Shown here: positions 19,015 through 26,966 of the stretch, one piece after another
How the letters are laid out: the number at the start of each line of letters is the position of its first letter
Position numbering within the stretch: position 1 is the stretch's first letter
DNA from: Thauera phenylacetica B4P
Lineage (GTDB): Bacteria > Pseudomonadota > Gammaproteobacteria > Burkholderiales > Rhodocyclaceae
DNA length: 39,238 nt
Assembly (NCBI RefSeq): GCF_000310225.1
Contig: NZ_AMXF01000016.1
Coordinates: 1-39,238 of the forward strand
Direction of reading: 5' to 3'
Program-made: the position numbers and the translations under genes
Notes under the pieces: model-generated
What the model was told of the DNA's origin: nothing
Databases searched by the model: none
Seen by the model: the letters and a program-made list of their open reading frames with translations, nothing else

Positions 19015-19470
19015 ATGAAAATCGGTGAGCTGGCCAGAGTGACCGGCACCCCGGTAGAGACCATCCGCTACTACGAGCGCGAAGGGTTGCTGGCCGCCCC
19101 GGCACGTACGGACGGCAATTTCCGCATCTACGAGGACACCCACGCCGAGCGTTTGTCGTTCATCCGCCATTGCCGATCGCTGGACATGTCGTTGGACGAG
19201 ATTCGCATCCTGCTGCGCTTCAAGGATGCGCCGGGCGCGAACTGCGGCGATGTGAACACGTTGCTCGATGCGCACATCGTTCACGTCGCGGCACGTATCC
19301 GCGAACTGCGTGTGCTGGAGCGGCAACTCAAGAGCCTGCGCGAACAATGTCCCCAGGCACGGGATGCTGCCCACTGTGGCATCCTGCACGAGTTGTCACA
19401 GCCCGCGTGTCCGGGAGCACCTATCAGTGGCGGGCACGTGCATGGCGCGCACGGCGGCGTCCGAAAATGA
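19015..19470 (+). CDS. cadR: Cd(II)/Pb(II)-responsive MerR-family regulator CadR
   Basis: A 151-residue MerR-family activator. The DNA-binding domain begins MKIGELARVTGTPVETIRYYEREG. Metal ligands are present at Cys77 (GANCGD), Cys112 (REQCPQ) and Cys121 (AHCGIL). The tail GGHVHGAHGG is histidine-rich, as in CadR of Pseudomonas putida, where it forms a second metal site. It is divergent from cadA across a 110-bp region. GGAGG lies just before the start. Confidence 0.95.
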   Translation: MKIGELARVTGTPVETIRYYEREGLLAAPARTDGNFRIYEDTHAERLSFIRHCRSLDMSLDEIRILLRFKDAPGANCGDVNTLLDAHIVHVAARIRELRVLERQLKSLREQCPQARDAAHCGILHELSQPACPGAPISGGHVHGAHGGVRK

Positions 19471-19526
19471 ACGACATTCAGCCCCGCGCCGCACGCTATG
19501 CTTGAGTCGGTCATCAGGACGCTCCC

Positions 19527-20468
19527 ATGAATGAGGTCGATGTCTACGTACACGCGGCAACACGCGCCAATACGCGTCGCAGCTACACCTCCGCCGTGCG
19601 CCACTTCGAGGTGGAATGGGGTGGCTTCCTGCCGGCGAGCGCGGACAGCATCGCGCGCTATCTGGCGCGGCATGCCGAACTGCTGTCCATCGCTACCCTG
19701 CGACAGCGCCTCGCAGCCTTGTCGCGCTGGCACCAGGATCACGGCTTTGCCGATCCTACCAAGGCCCCTCTGGTACGACAGACCATGAAGGGCATTCAAA
19801 CCGTGCATCCGCCGCAAACCCGTCAGGCGGTGCCGCTACAGATTGGCCAACTGTCCCACGCCGTGACATGGCTGGACCACGCGATCGGGACCCAGGGCGC
19901 GGTCGCGCGACTGCGCCACACCCGTGACAAGGCGCTACTCCTCCTGGGTTTCTGGCGCGGATTCCGAAGTGACGAGTTGATCCGCCTGGAAACGCAAGAT
20001 GTCGAACTCGTGCCCGCCCAAGGCATGACCTGCTTCCTGCCTCGAACCAAGGGCGACCGGCAGGCGGCCGGACGGTGCTTCAAGGTGCCGGCCTTGTCGC
20101 GTCTGTGCCCCGTGGCGGCCTATACGGCCTGGAAGGATCTGTCGGGGATTGAGGAAGGGCCGGTCTTCCGCGGGATCGATCAATGGGGACGAATCCGTGT
20201 CCACGGCCTGCACGTCAACAGCGTCACGCCGCTGCTGCGCAGCATTTTCGAGCGCGCGGGACTCCTGTCGGCCGACAGCTTCAGCAGCCATTCCTTGCGT
20301 CGTGGTTTCGCCAACTGGGCCAACGACAACGGCTGGGATGTCAAGAGCCTGATGGAATACGTCGGCTGGCGTGATGTGAAGTCTGCCCTGCGCTATATCG
20401 ACGGGGCCGATGCCTTCGGTCAGCAGCGCATCGAACGCGCCTTGTCGGACGACGCTCAGACGTCGTGA
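19527..20468 (+). CDS. Tyrosine recombinase of the Tn3-family element (TnpI/integrase type)
   Basis: A 313-residue phage-integrase-family recombinase. An N-terminal SAM-like DNA-binding domain (residues about 1-90) precedes the catalytic domain. Catalytic residues visible are Arg147 (RGFRSDEL), Lys175, His255-x-x-Arg258 (SSHSLRRG), Trp281 and the nucleophile Tyr290 (ALRYIDG). Some Tn3-family elements resolve cointegrates with a tyrosine rather than a serine recombinase. The location beside tnpC and tnpA supports that role. The 3' end overlaps the convergent tnpC gene by 13 bp. No core recombination site was identified. Confidence 0.9.
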   Translation: MNEVDVYVHAATRANTRRSYTSAVRHFEVEWGGFLPASADSIARYLARHAELLSIATLRQRLAALSRWHQDHGFADPTKAPLVRQTMKGIQTVHPPQTRQAVPLQIGQLSHAVTWLDHAIGTQGAVARLRHTRDKALLLLGFWRGFRSDELIRLETQDVELVPAQGMTCFLPRTKGDRQAAGRCFKVPALSRLCPVAAYTAWKDLSGIEEGPVFRGIDQWGRIRVHGLHVNSVTPLLRSIFERAGLLSADSFSSHSLRRGFANWANDNGWDVKSLMEYVGWRDVKSALRYIDGADAFGQQRIERALSDDAQTS

Positions 20469-20812
20469 TCCGGCTGCAGGTCGGCCAACGGCTGCAGAGC
20501 TGCGGCGATCTCGAGACAGTGATCGGACATCTGCCGGAACTCGTCGATGAGGGCGGCGGCAACTTCCCACAGGTCATCGGCGCTCGATTCGCTCGGATTC
20601 GCGCCATTGATGACAGTGTGCGCCATGCGATGAAGACGCAGCAGTTCATCCCGCACACCCCCTGTTCTGTCGAAACGCTGCGCCATCGGAGCCAGCCCGT
20701 CGACCAGTTCGAGTAGCGCTGTGGTATCAAAGCTTTGCCGCAGGTTGTCCAGTGCTGCGGAGTCAACATCGCCGTAGGGGGTAACCGCGAAACGGGGTTC
20801 AGGGATGTCCAT
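20456..20812 (-). CDS. TnpC-like post-transcriptional regulator of transposase
   Basis: A 118-residue acidic, helical protein beginning MDIPEPRFAVTPYGDVDSAA. Its start is 2 bp after the transposase stop on the same strand. In Tn4652 a protein of about 120 residues, TnpC, lies directly downstream of tnpA and lowers transposase levels after transcription. Position, size and strand match, so TnpC is the best call, though I identify it mainly by context. Confidence 0.7.
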   Translation of the reverse strand: MDIPEPRFAVTPYGDVDSAALDNLRQSFDTTALLELVDGLAPMAQRFDRTGGVRDELLRLHRMAHTVINGANPSESSADDLWEVAAALIDEFRQMSDHCLEIAAALQPLADLQPDHDV

Positions 20813-20814
20813 GC

Positions 20815-23800
20815 TCAGGCTCTGCGCGTCGCGCGCCGCATGTCCTGCACCGACGCGGCCGCTTGTTGAAAGGTGTCGTCCGCGATCCAGGCTTCGGGTT
20901 TGCGCTTGAGTTTCAGGCTGTACTCGCCGAAGCGCTTGACGTGCGCGACCTGGTAGGGACTCAGAAAGCTGACATCGTTTTCCGTGATCTGCCAGCCTTC
21001 ATGCCGGAGGTCGCCCAACGTGCGCATCATGTCGACGGTGTTCTGCAGGATCAGGGCGGAGGCCACCAGATCGTTGTAGCGCAGGCGCTTCTGCTGTTCG
21101 TCCGGCTCGTTCACCGCGATCACGTCGCCACCGAAGGACAGCCATTTGGCAAAGCCGTTGTAGGACTCGATCTTGTTGGTGTTGGCGGTGATCTCCTGGC
21201 GCAGCTCACGACTGCCGATCCACTCCAGCAGGAAGCCCGTGCGGATCACGTTGCCCAGTTCCTGCGCCGCGAAATACAGACGGTTCTTGCGGCTGTAGCT
21301 GCCCAGCTTGCGCAGCAGGGTGGCCGAAGAAATCTTGCCGGCGTAGATCGACAAGGCCACCTGCATCAGATCCTGCCAGTGCCGCTCGATGAGGTTCCAG
21401 TCCACGCTGTCGCCGAACAGGCGGTTGATGTACTTGTACTTCACCGCCTTGTCCGGCCGGAACAGCGTCAGATTTTTCCAGTTCCGGATGCGCGGCATCA
21501 GCTTGATGCCCAGCAGATGGGTGAAGGCAAACACTGTGGCCGACTGGCCCTGGGTGTCGGCATGCACGGTATCCGCTTCGACCGACAGGCCGGCCTTGAG
21601 CAGTCCCTCGATCACGTAGATCGCTTCCCACACACCGGGCGGAATGAAGTGGCGGAACACCGCGATGTAATTGTTGGCCACGTGCCGGTAGGCGACGGCG
21701 CCCATCTTGCGGTAACGGAAGTGGTAACCCGCGAGCAGGTTTTCGTCGTAGAAATCGTACTGCGTACCGTCGGCGGCGACCGTCTTGCCATCACCCCATA
21801 TCTTGGGGAGATCCAGGCGCAGATATACCTCGTTGAGCTCGCGTTGGGCCGCTTCCAGGCTCTCCAGTGAGAGGTGGCGCCGATTGACGAAGGACAGCAT
21901 GTGCGGCGTGACGCCGCTGTTGCCCAGATGGCGCGCCGCCTGTGTGGGCCCGAGGTTGCAGCCCATGGCGAAGATCGTCAGCAGGTAGCGCTCGGCCGGC
22001 TGCTTGAGCTTGGCCATGTTGCCCGATAGTGGCCCGAAGTGCCGCGTGAAGCCCATCCAGTGTTCGATGTTGGCGAGCACGTCCAGAATGTGCCGCGCCG
22101 GCATGCGCTGGGTCAGCGCGTTCTGCAGCGACATAACCGAAGGCGGGATTTCGCGCGCAATCGGCTTGCGCAACACGGGTTCTCCGCTGGCAGTCAGGGC
22201 CACATCGCCGCGGCATTCAGGAAACGTGTCATCCAGGTGCTGCGCGGTGTCGGTGAGCCAGTCGCGCAAACTGCTGGCAAAGGTCGTTGCGTCCTGCGGC
22301 AGGCCAATCTTGTCGCAGTAGGCGGGTAACAACTCCTGGCATTCCTCCCACGAAAGCAACTGATCGCGGTAATCGGCGAACTCCTCCGAGCCGACGATAC
22401 TGAGATCGCCAGAGCGCAACTCCTCGGCGAGGTAGGAGAAGACACAGATTTCGAGGTTGCGCCGGCTTAAGCCCAGACCGAAACCATCGCCGCTGTCGCC
22501 CTCGCGCAGGAGCTTGCGCCAGCGGTCCGAGGCGAAGGAAAGGTCAATGCTCTCCGTAATCCACTCGATGCGATGCTTGTCCTGGTAGGTCTTGATGAGG
22601 TTCAAAGCGTCGATCAGCGTCCGATCCTGGGTGGTGGCGCGGATGTCGAGCAAATGCACGAGCCGGAACAGGATGGAGCGATGGCTCTTGAAGTGTTTCC
22701 ACACGAGCGGCAGGTAGTTGTTGCCGCTGGTCGCCTGCACCTGGGCACAGGTCTCGCGGACCCCGTGGACTCCACCTGCGGGTGCAAGGTATTCGCGTAT
22801 CTGAGCGCCGGCCGCCGCATTGTCCGGTTCGCCGTCGAGGATGGCGAGCACGCCATCCAGCGTGCCGATCAGGCGCTCGATCTGGCCGCGCTGCCCGAAC
22901 TGGATCTGGTCGAGCTCTTCCTTGGCGCGTTTGTGAATCGTGGCCACGCGGCGCAGGAACATCTCGGCCAACTGATCCCGCGCGCGCACCTGCATGCGCC
23001 GGATCAGGGCCACCAGCAGGGTGTAACGCTTGGTCTCGGCGCATTCGCGCAACTCGGACACGTCATAGGCCATGGCCTGGGCGGCGAAGTGGCGAATCTT
23101 GGTGTCGGGAAGGCCTGCAAGGACGTCATCCCCCGCCGTGATCGAATCCAGCCATTCCAGATGCTCCACCAGCATATCGAGATGCTTGCGGGTCGGGCGT
23201 TTCGCGGATTTCTTGAGCTCGTTGTATTCGCTTTGGCGGCGTTCCAGTTTGTCCGTGACCAGCAGCGCCTGTAGGGCTTCGAGTTGTTGGGGGGTGATAC
23301 GGTGAAATACCTTACCGAACACCCGGTTCTGCACGGCAGCGTGGGCCTTCTCTGCCAAATCGTCGAGCGTCGAGAAGGCGGGGAGTTCGTAGCGCGCCTG
23401 GAGCACCCCCTCGATTATCCCATTGATGATGTCGGCACGCTGATCCATGAGCTCAGCCGCATCGCAGGCAAAGCGTTCTGCTTGGCGCATCGCATCGTGC
23501 CCATGGAAGGGTTTGACGTTAAGCAAGCCCAGCACCATGGCTTTGTGCCGAAAGAGGGTGCGTTCGACGGGGTATTCGATCCGTATCGCGTCACCGAAAC
23601 CGAGGCCATTCCGGACGTGGGTGATCACCTCGGAAGGTATCTTGTCGAGGCTAGGAAAGTAGCGCAAGTGCTGGAAAACTTTGAGCAGGACGGCCAGTCC
23701 GAGTCGGGTCCCGGCAGAACGGCCGGCCGACTTCAGCCAGTTGATTTCTTCATCCTGCAGAGTAAAGAACTGTCGCAGGTCACTCGGTGAGTAGTAGCTC

Positions 23801-23838
23801 AGAAACTGCGGGTATGCAGTGCGCTCCAGTGACGCCAT
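20815..23838 (-). CDS. tnpA: Tn3-family transposase TnpA
   Basis: A 1007-residue transposase with an N-terminal DUF4158-type domain (YPQFLSYYSPSDLRQFF) and a C-terminal DDE domain. The triad is Asp690 (AADGTQYD), Asp761 (HADTQGQS) and Glu891 (NKIESYNGF), close to the Tn3 positions 689, 765 and 895. The frame is intact. ATG at 23838 has GGAGG 6 bp upstream; the frame is open to 23904 but the extra residues are not family-like. The gene reads inward from 118 bp inside the right end, as in Tn4652. Confidence 0.95.
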   Translation of the reverse strand: MASLERTAYPQFLSYYSPSDLRQFFTLQDEEINWLKSAGRSAGTRLGLAVLLKVFQHLRYFPSLDKIPSEVITHVRNGLGFGDAIRIEYPVERTLFRHKAMVLGLLNVKPFHGHDAMRQAERFACDAAELMDQRADIINGIIEGVLQARYELPAFSTLDDLAEKAHAAVQNRVFGKVFHRITPQQLEALQALLVTDKLERRQSEYNELKKSAKRPTRKHLDMLVEHLEWLDSITAGDDVLAGLPDTKIRHFAAQAMAYDVSELRECAETKRYTLLVALIRRMQVRARDQLAEMFLRRVATIHKRAKEELDQIQFGQRGQIERLIGTLDGVLAILDGEPDNAAAGAQIREYLAPAGGVHGVRETCAQVQATSGNNYLPLVWKHFKSHRSILFRLVHLLDIRATTQDRTLIDALNLIKTYQDKHRIEWITESIDLSFASDRWRKLLREGDSGDGFGLGLSRRNLEICVFSYLAEELRSGDLSIVGSEEFADYRDQLLSWEECQELLPAYCDKIGLPQDATTFASSLRDWLTDTAQHLDDTFPECRGDVALTASGEPVLRKPIAREIPPSVMSLQNALTQRMPARHILDVLANIEHWMGFTRHFGPLSGNMAKLKQPAERYLLTIFAMGCNLGPTQAARHLGNSGVTPHMLSFVNRRHLSLESLEAAQRELNEVYLRLDLPKIWGDGKTVAADGTQYDFYDENLLAGYHFRYRKMGAVAYRHVANNYIAVFRHFIPPGVWEAIYVIEGLLKAGLSVEADTVHADTQGQSATVFAFTHLLGIKLMPRIRNWKNLTLFRPDKAVKYKYINRLFGDSVDWNLIERHWQDLMQVALSIYAGKISSATLLRKLGSYSRKNRLYFAAQELGNVIRTGFLLEWIGSRELRQEITANTNKIESYNGFAKWLSFGGDVIAVNEPDEQQKRLRYNDLVASALILQNTVDMMRTLGDLRHEGWQITENDVSFLSPYQVAHVKRFGEYSLKLKRKPEAWIADDTFQQAAASVQDMRRATRRA

Positions 23839-23914
23839 CCTGATCCTCCGGTATCCGTGCCAGCATGCAAGGGTAACGGAGAATTGCAGCGGTTGGCACG
23901 TCATCAGGATTAGT

Positions 23915-23956
23915 TGTAGATCAACCGGTTACAGGTGATATGTACAGTTTTTCCCC
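23915..23956 (-). repeat. Probable right terminal repeat of the Tn3-family cadmium transposon
   Basis: On the minus strand the end reads GGGGAAAAACTGTACATATC and continues through ACCTGTAACCGGTTGATC. A GGGG start is typical of Tn3-family ends. The frame of the truncated adh begins directly outside it. No partner in inverted orientation was found, so the inner limit is a guess. Confidence 0.5.
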
Positions 23957-24970
23957 TTATCCCGGTCATACGCCTACAAGGTTCCGGGACCCATCGCCGA
24001 GGACGCCTCTCTGGTCGACATTGATCTGCCTCGGCCTGTCGCTGAAGGAGGCGATATCCTGGTTGAGGTGAAGGCTGTCTCGGTCAACCCGGTCGACTAC
24101 AAAATCCGCAGCAGCACGCCGCCCGCTGATGGCGATTGGAAAGTGCTGGGATGGGATGCGGCCGGGATCGTGCAAGAGGTCGGCCCCGACGTGACGCAGT
24201 TCGCGGTAGGCGACGAGGTCTATTATGCCGGATCGCTCATAAGGCCTGGCACCAATGCGGAGTTCCATCTCGTCGACGCCCGGATCGTCGGTCGTAAACC
24301 CGCGTCGCTCGACTGGGCGGAAGCGGCGGCGCTGCCACTCACGACGTTGACGGCCTGGGAAGCCATGTTCGATCGCCTGGACGTGACGAAGCCCGTTCCC
24401 GGGGCGGCGGCGATCCTCATCATCGGTGGTGCGGGTGGGGTCGGGTCGATCGCCATCCAGATCGCTCGACAGCGCACGGATCTCATCGTCATCTCCACCG
24501 CCTCTCGGCCGGAAACCCAGGAGTGGGTTAAAGGGCTTGGGGCTCATCATGTCATCGACCACTCTCGGCCGCTCGCGCCACAGATTGCCGAGCTCAACAT
24601 CGGCGCTCCCGCTTTCGTGTTCTCGACCACGCATACCGAGCAGCATGCATCCGACATCGCCGAACTGATCGCCCCGCAAGGACGGTTCGGATTCATCGAC
24701 GATCCCAAGGCGCTCGACGTCATGCTGTTCAAGCGCAAGGCAGTGTCGATCCACCACGAGCTGATGTTCACACGGTCGCTCTACGGCACGCCCGACATGG
24801 ATGAGCAGGGCAAGATCCTCAATTCGCTGGCGGTGCTGGTGGACGACGGCAAAATTCGCACGACGCTAACCGAAAAATTGTCGCCAATTAATGCCGCCAA
24901 TCTGAAGACGGTGCACGCACTGATCGAAAGTGGCGCGGCAAGAGGCAAGATTGTCCTCGAAGGCTTCTGA
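23957..24970 (+). pseudogene. Zinc-type alcohol dehydrogenase/quinone oxidoreductase, 5' end removed by transposon
   Basis: The frame is open from the transposon end. It encodes RSYAYKVPGPIAEDASLVD, then the GroES-like domain (VKAVSVNPVDYKIRS) and the nucleotide-binding Rossmann motif (IIGGAGGVGSIAIQIA), ending LESGAARGKIVLEGF-like (ESGAARGKIVLEGF). This is the zinc-binding dehydrogenase/NADPH:quinone reductase family of about 340 residues. Only the first few codons and the start are missing. The first start-like codon is GTG at 24068, which would drop 37 conserved residues. An in-frame stop at 23936 in the transposon blocks a fusion from further left. It heads a plus-strand gene series that may have lost its promoter. 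Confidence 0.85.
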
Positions 24971-25043
24971 TGACTGCCACCGCCGAACGTCTTTTCTAAC
25001 CTCAAGAACGCCGGACGGATTACGCCACGGCGAAGGAAATTTC

Positions 25044-25475
25044 ATGACGAAATCCATTGCCACCGCCTCGATCAACCGCGAAACCGCCGTCGCCCTCATC
25101 GACGCGGCGATCGCCGCGGCACGTACAATCGGCATCCCGGCTGCGGTCGCCGTCGTCGACGCCACCGGTAACCTGCGCGCGTTCGAGCGCACTGATGACG
25201 CGCCGTTTCTCACCGTCGATGTTGCCATCGACAAGGCTTGGAGTTCCGCCTCGTTTGGGTACCCCACCCATGTCTGGAACGACTATGTTTCGAACGATCC
25301 AAAAGTGGCGCCGCTGGCCTATCGCCCCCGGATGGTCGCTGTCGGCGGAGGCTATCCGATCCTGGAAGACGGGAAGTTGATCGGCGGGATCGGCATCTCC
25401 GGAGGCAACTATCAGCAGGATCAGGATGCGTGCGTCGAGGCACTCACGAAAATCGGGTTCGAGCTGCCAGCCTGA
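25044..25475 (+). CDS. GlcG/HbpS family heme-binding protein
   Basis: A 143-residue protein of the GlcG/HbpS family (PF03928). Features are the N-terminal helix TAVALIDAAIAAARTIGIP, the strand AAVAVVDATGNLRAFERTD, and the C-terminal GGYPILEDGKLIGGIGISGG. Family members bind heme or small ligands, often beside redox enzymes. ATG at 25044 is preceded by GAAGGA. It follows the truncated adh after 73 bp on the same strand. Confidence 0.85.
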   Translation: MTKSIATASINRETAVALIDAAIAAARTIGIPAAVAVVDATGNLRAFERTDDAPFLTVDVAIDKAWSSASFGYPTHVWNDYVSNDPKVAPLAYRPRMVAVGGGYPILEDGKLIGGIGISGGNYQQDQDACVEALTKIGFELPA

Positions 25476-25537
25476 CGACTTTAAGGCCATCGCCAGCGGC
25501 GGTGGCCTGCAGATGCGACCTTATGAAAGACTTTAAG

Positions 25538-25828
25538 ATGGAAGCGTTCGTCGTCTTCACCCGCGAAGAAACCACCGATCCGGAAGAACTCGCAACCTAT
25601 TCTGCAGGCGTCGGCCCATCGTTCGATGGCCACGACGTAACCTTTCTCGCCGCTTATGGCGCGATGGAGCATTTGGAGGGGCCGCCCGTCGAAGGGGCCG
25701 TAATTTTGCGGTTCCCGACGATGCAGGCCGCCCGTGATTGGTATCATAGCCCCGCCTACCAAACCATCGCTGCGCACCGTTTTGCCGGTTCCCGCTATCG
25801 CGCCTTTGTCATTGAGGGGCGGCGGTGA
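25538..25828 (+). CDS. DUF1330 family protein
   Basis: A 96-residue dimeric alpha/beta-barrel (ferredoxin-like) protein. It begins MEAFVVFTREETTDPEELA and includes GAVILRFPTMQAARDWYHSPAYQ, the typical DUF1330 signature with Trp-Tyr-x-Ser-Pro-x-Tyr. An alternative ATG at 25523 adds five residues. Function is unknown; relatives occur beside oxidoreductases. Confidence 0.85.
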   Translation: MEAFVVFTREETTDPEELATYSAGVGPSFDGHDVTFLAAYGAMEHLEGPPVEGAVILRFPTMQAARDWYHSPAYQTIAAHRFAGSRYRAFVIEGRR

Positions 25829-25885
25829 CACACCGACGGAAGAACGGCGGGGCTGGCCACGAGGTATCGGTCGGCGAACTCGCAT

Positions 25886-25900
25886 CCTACAACCTGTAGG
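25886..25900. repeat. Short perfect palindrome in the 151-bp gap before the thioredoxin-fold gene
   Basis: CCTACA-ACC-TGTAGG has perfect 6-bp arms. It may be an operator for the three-gene set that follows (thioredoxin-fold, DM13, MFS) or a weak stem after the DUF1330 gene. Nothing else is seen in 25829-25979. Confidence 0.35.
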
Positions 25901-25979
25901 GGATCAAGGCGGTGAGGTTCGCGTGCCATCGCCACACGCGACCACTCATCGGACTTCTGCATCGGAATTGGAGGATCAG

Positions 25980-26450
25980 ATGAGCGTCGACGAACGACAA
26001 GCCCCCGAGCTGCGGGTGCAGAGATGGATTGGCGCGGATGGAGAAAGCATCGCGCCGCTCAAGCTGTCGGATCTCGGCACCGGCCCGAAAGTCCTCTTCG
26101 CCTTCCAGCACTGGTGCCGTGGCTGCCATTTGCATGGATTTCCGACGCTACAAAGGTTGCATGGTGCATTGAGCGCCAAGGGCGTGGGCTTCGCGGTGAT
26201 CCAGACCGTCTTCGAAGGAGCGGATGAGAACACCTTCGAGAAGCTGCGCGTGAACCAGCTCAAGTATGCGCTTCCTGTCGCGTTCGGTCAGGACGAGCCA
26301 CCTGCCGGCGCGACGCTTCCCACCTTCATGGAGGACTACCGCACGCGGGGAACGCCCTGGTTCTCCGTGATGGACGCTGGCGGCCGCATCGTATTCTCGG
26401 ACTTCCATCTCGACGCCGATCAGCTCGTGAAGGGACTGGAGCTGGTGTAA
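25980..26450 (+). CDS. Thioredoxin-fold peroxiredoxin-like protein with CxxC
   Basis: A 156-residue soluble protein with the AhpC/TSA or TlpA-like fold. The redox pair is Cys46-x-x-Cys49 (HWCRGCHLHGFP), followed by the segment VIQTVFEGADENTFEKLR and the cis-proline region RTRGTPWFSVMDAGG. It probably reduces peroxides or disulfides in the cytoplasm. GGAGG lies 6 bp before ATG 25980. The next gene (DM13) starts 3 bp after its stop. Confidence 0.85.
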   Translation: MSVDERQAPELRVQRWIGADGESIAPLKLSDLGTGPKVLFAFQHWCRGCHLHGFPTLQRLHGALSAKGVGFAVIQTVFEGADENTFEKLRVNQLKYALPVAFGQDEPPAGATLPTFMEDYRTRGTPWFSVMDAGGRIVFSDFHLDADQLVKGLELV

Positions 26451-26453
26451 CCG

Positions 26454-26966
26454 ATGCGGCGCTGGGTCATCCTGATTGCCACCCATCTCGCGATGCTCGC
26501 CATGGGCTTCGCGGGCGGTGTCTACACGCTGCCGATCCTGACCGCCCCCCAGGCCCCGGACGCGGCGGCCTTGCGGACCATCTCAGCCGAGACGCTCTAC
26601 GCAGGGCGTCTGGCCCGCGATCTCAAAGGCAGCGACCTGCTTCACTGGGGGGAAGGCGAGATCCGGGTCTCGCGCGACCGTATCGCCCATATCGGGCGCC
26701 TCGCCCCTGGTCCCGACTACAAGCTCTACCTCGCACCACGTTTCGTCGACACGAAGGAGGCCTTTCTCCTAATCAAGGACAGATCAGTCCGCGTGGGCGA
26801 TGTGAAGACGTTCAACGGCTTCATCGTCGAGGTGCCTGCCGGCATCGATGTCCGTGACTACAACACGGTCGTCATCTGGTGCGAAGCATTCGACCAGTTC
26901 ATCAGTGCGGCAGAGTATCAACCCTCAAGTCAGGCCCGAGAACGAGCCCGGCGATGGATACCATGA
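26454..26966 (+). CDS. DM13-domain membrane-anchored protein
   Basis: A 170-residue protein. An N-terminal hydrophobic helix (residues about 5-26) anchors or exports it. The rest is a DM13 domain: GRLARDLKGSDLLHWGEGEI, then GPDYKLYLAP, then DYNTVVIWCEAFDQFISAAEY with the conserved Cys143. DM13 domains are predicted to mediate electron transfer with that cysteine. It lies between a CxxC protein and an MFS transporter, with overlap of the latter. A periplasmic redox role is inferred. Confidence 0.85.
   Translation: MRRWVILIATHLAMLAMGFAGGVYTLPILTAPQAPDAAALRTISAETLYAGRLARDLKGSDLLHWGEGEIRVSRDRIAHIGRLAPGPDYKLYLAPRFVDTKEAFLLIKDRSVRVGDVKTFNGFIVEVPAGIDVRDYNTVVIWCEAFDQFISAAEYQPSSQARERARRWIP

Larger units (their letters stand above)
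14338..23956. mobile_element. Tn3-family cadmium resistance transposon, Tn4652-like layout, left end not identified
   Basis: The segment holds a heavy-metal two-component system, cadA, cadR, a tyrosine recombinase, a TnpC-like gene and a full transposase. In Tn4652 the transposase gene reads inward from close to one terminal repeat and tnpC lies just downstream of it, which is the layout seen here. The right boundary is set at 23956 because a reading frame typical of an alcohol dehydrogenase starts immediately after the CCCC there. The left boundary is arbitrary: it is the base after the Tn21-type repeat, and no complementary terminal repeat was found. Confidence 0.7.
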
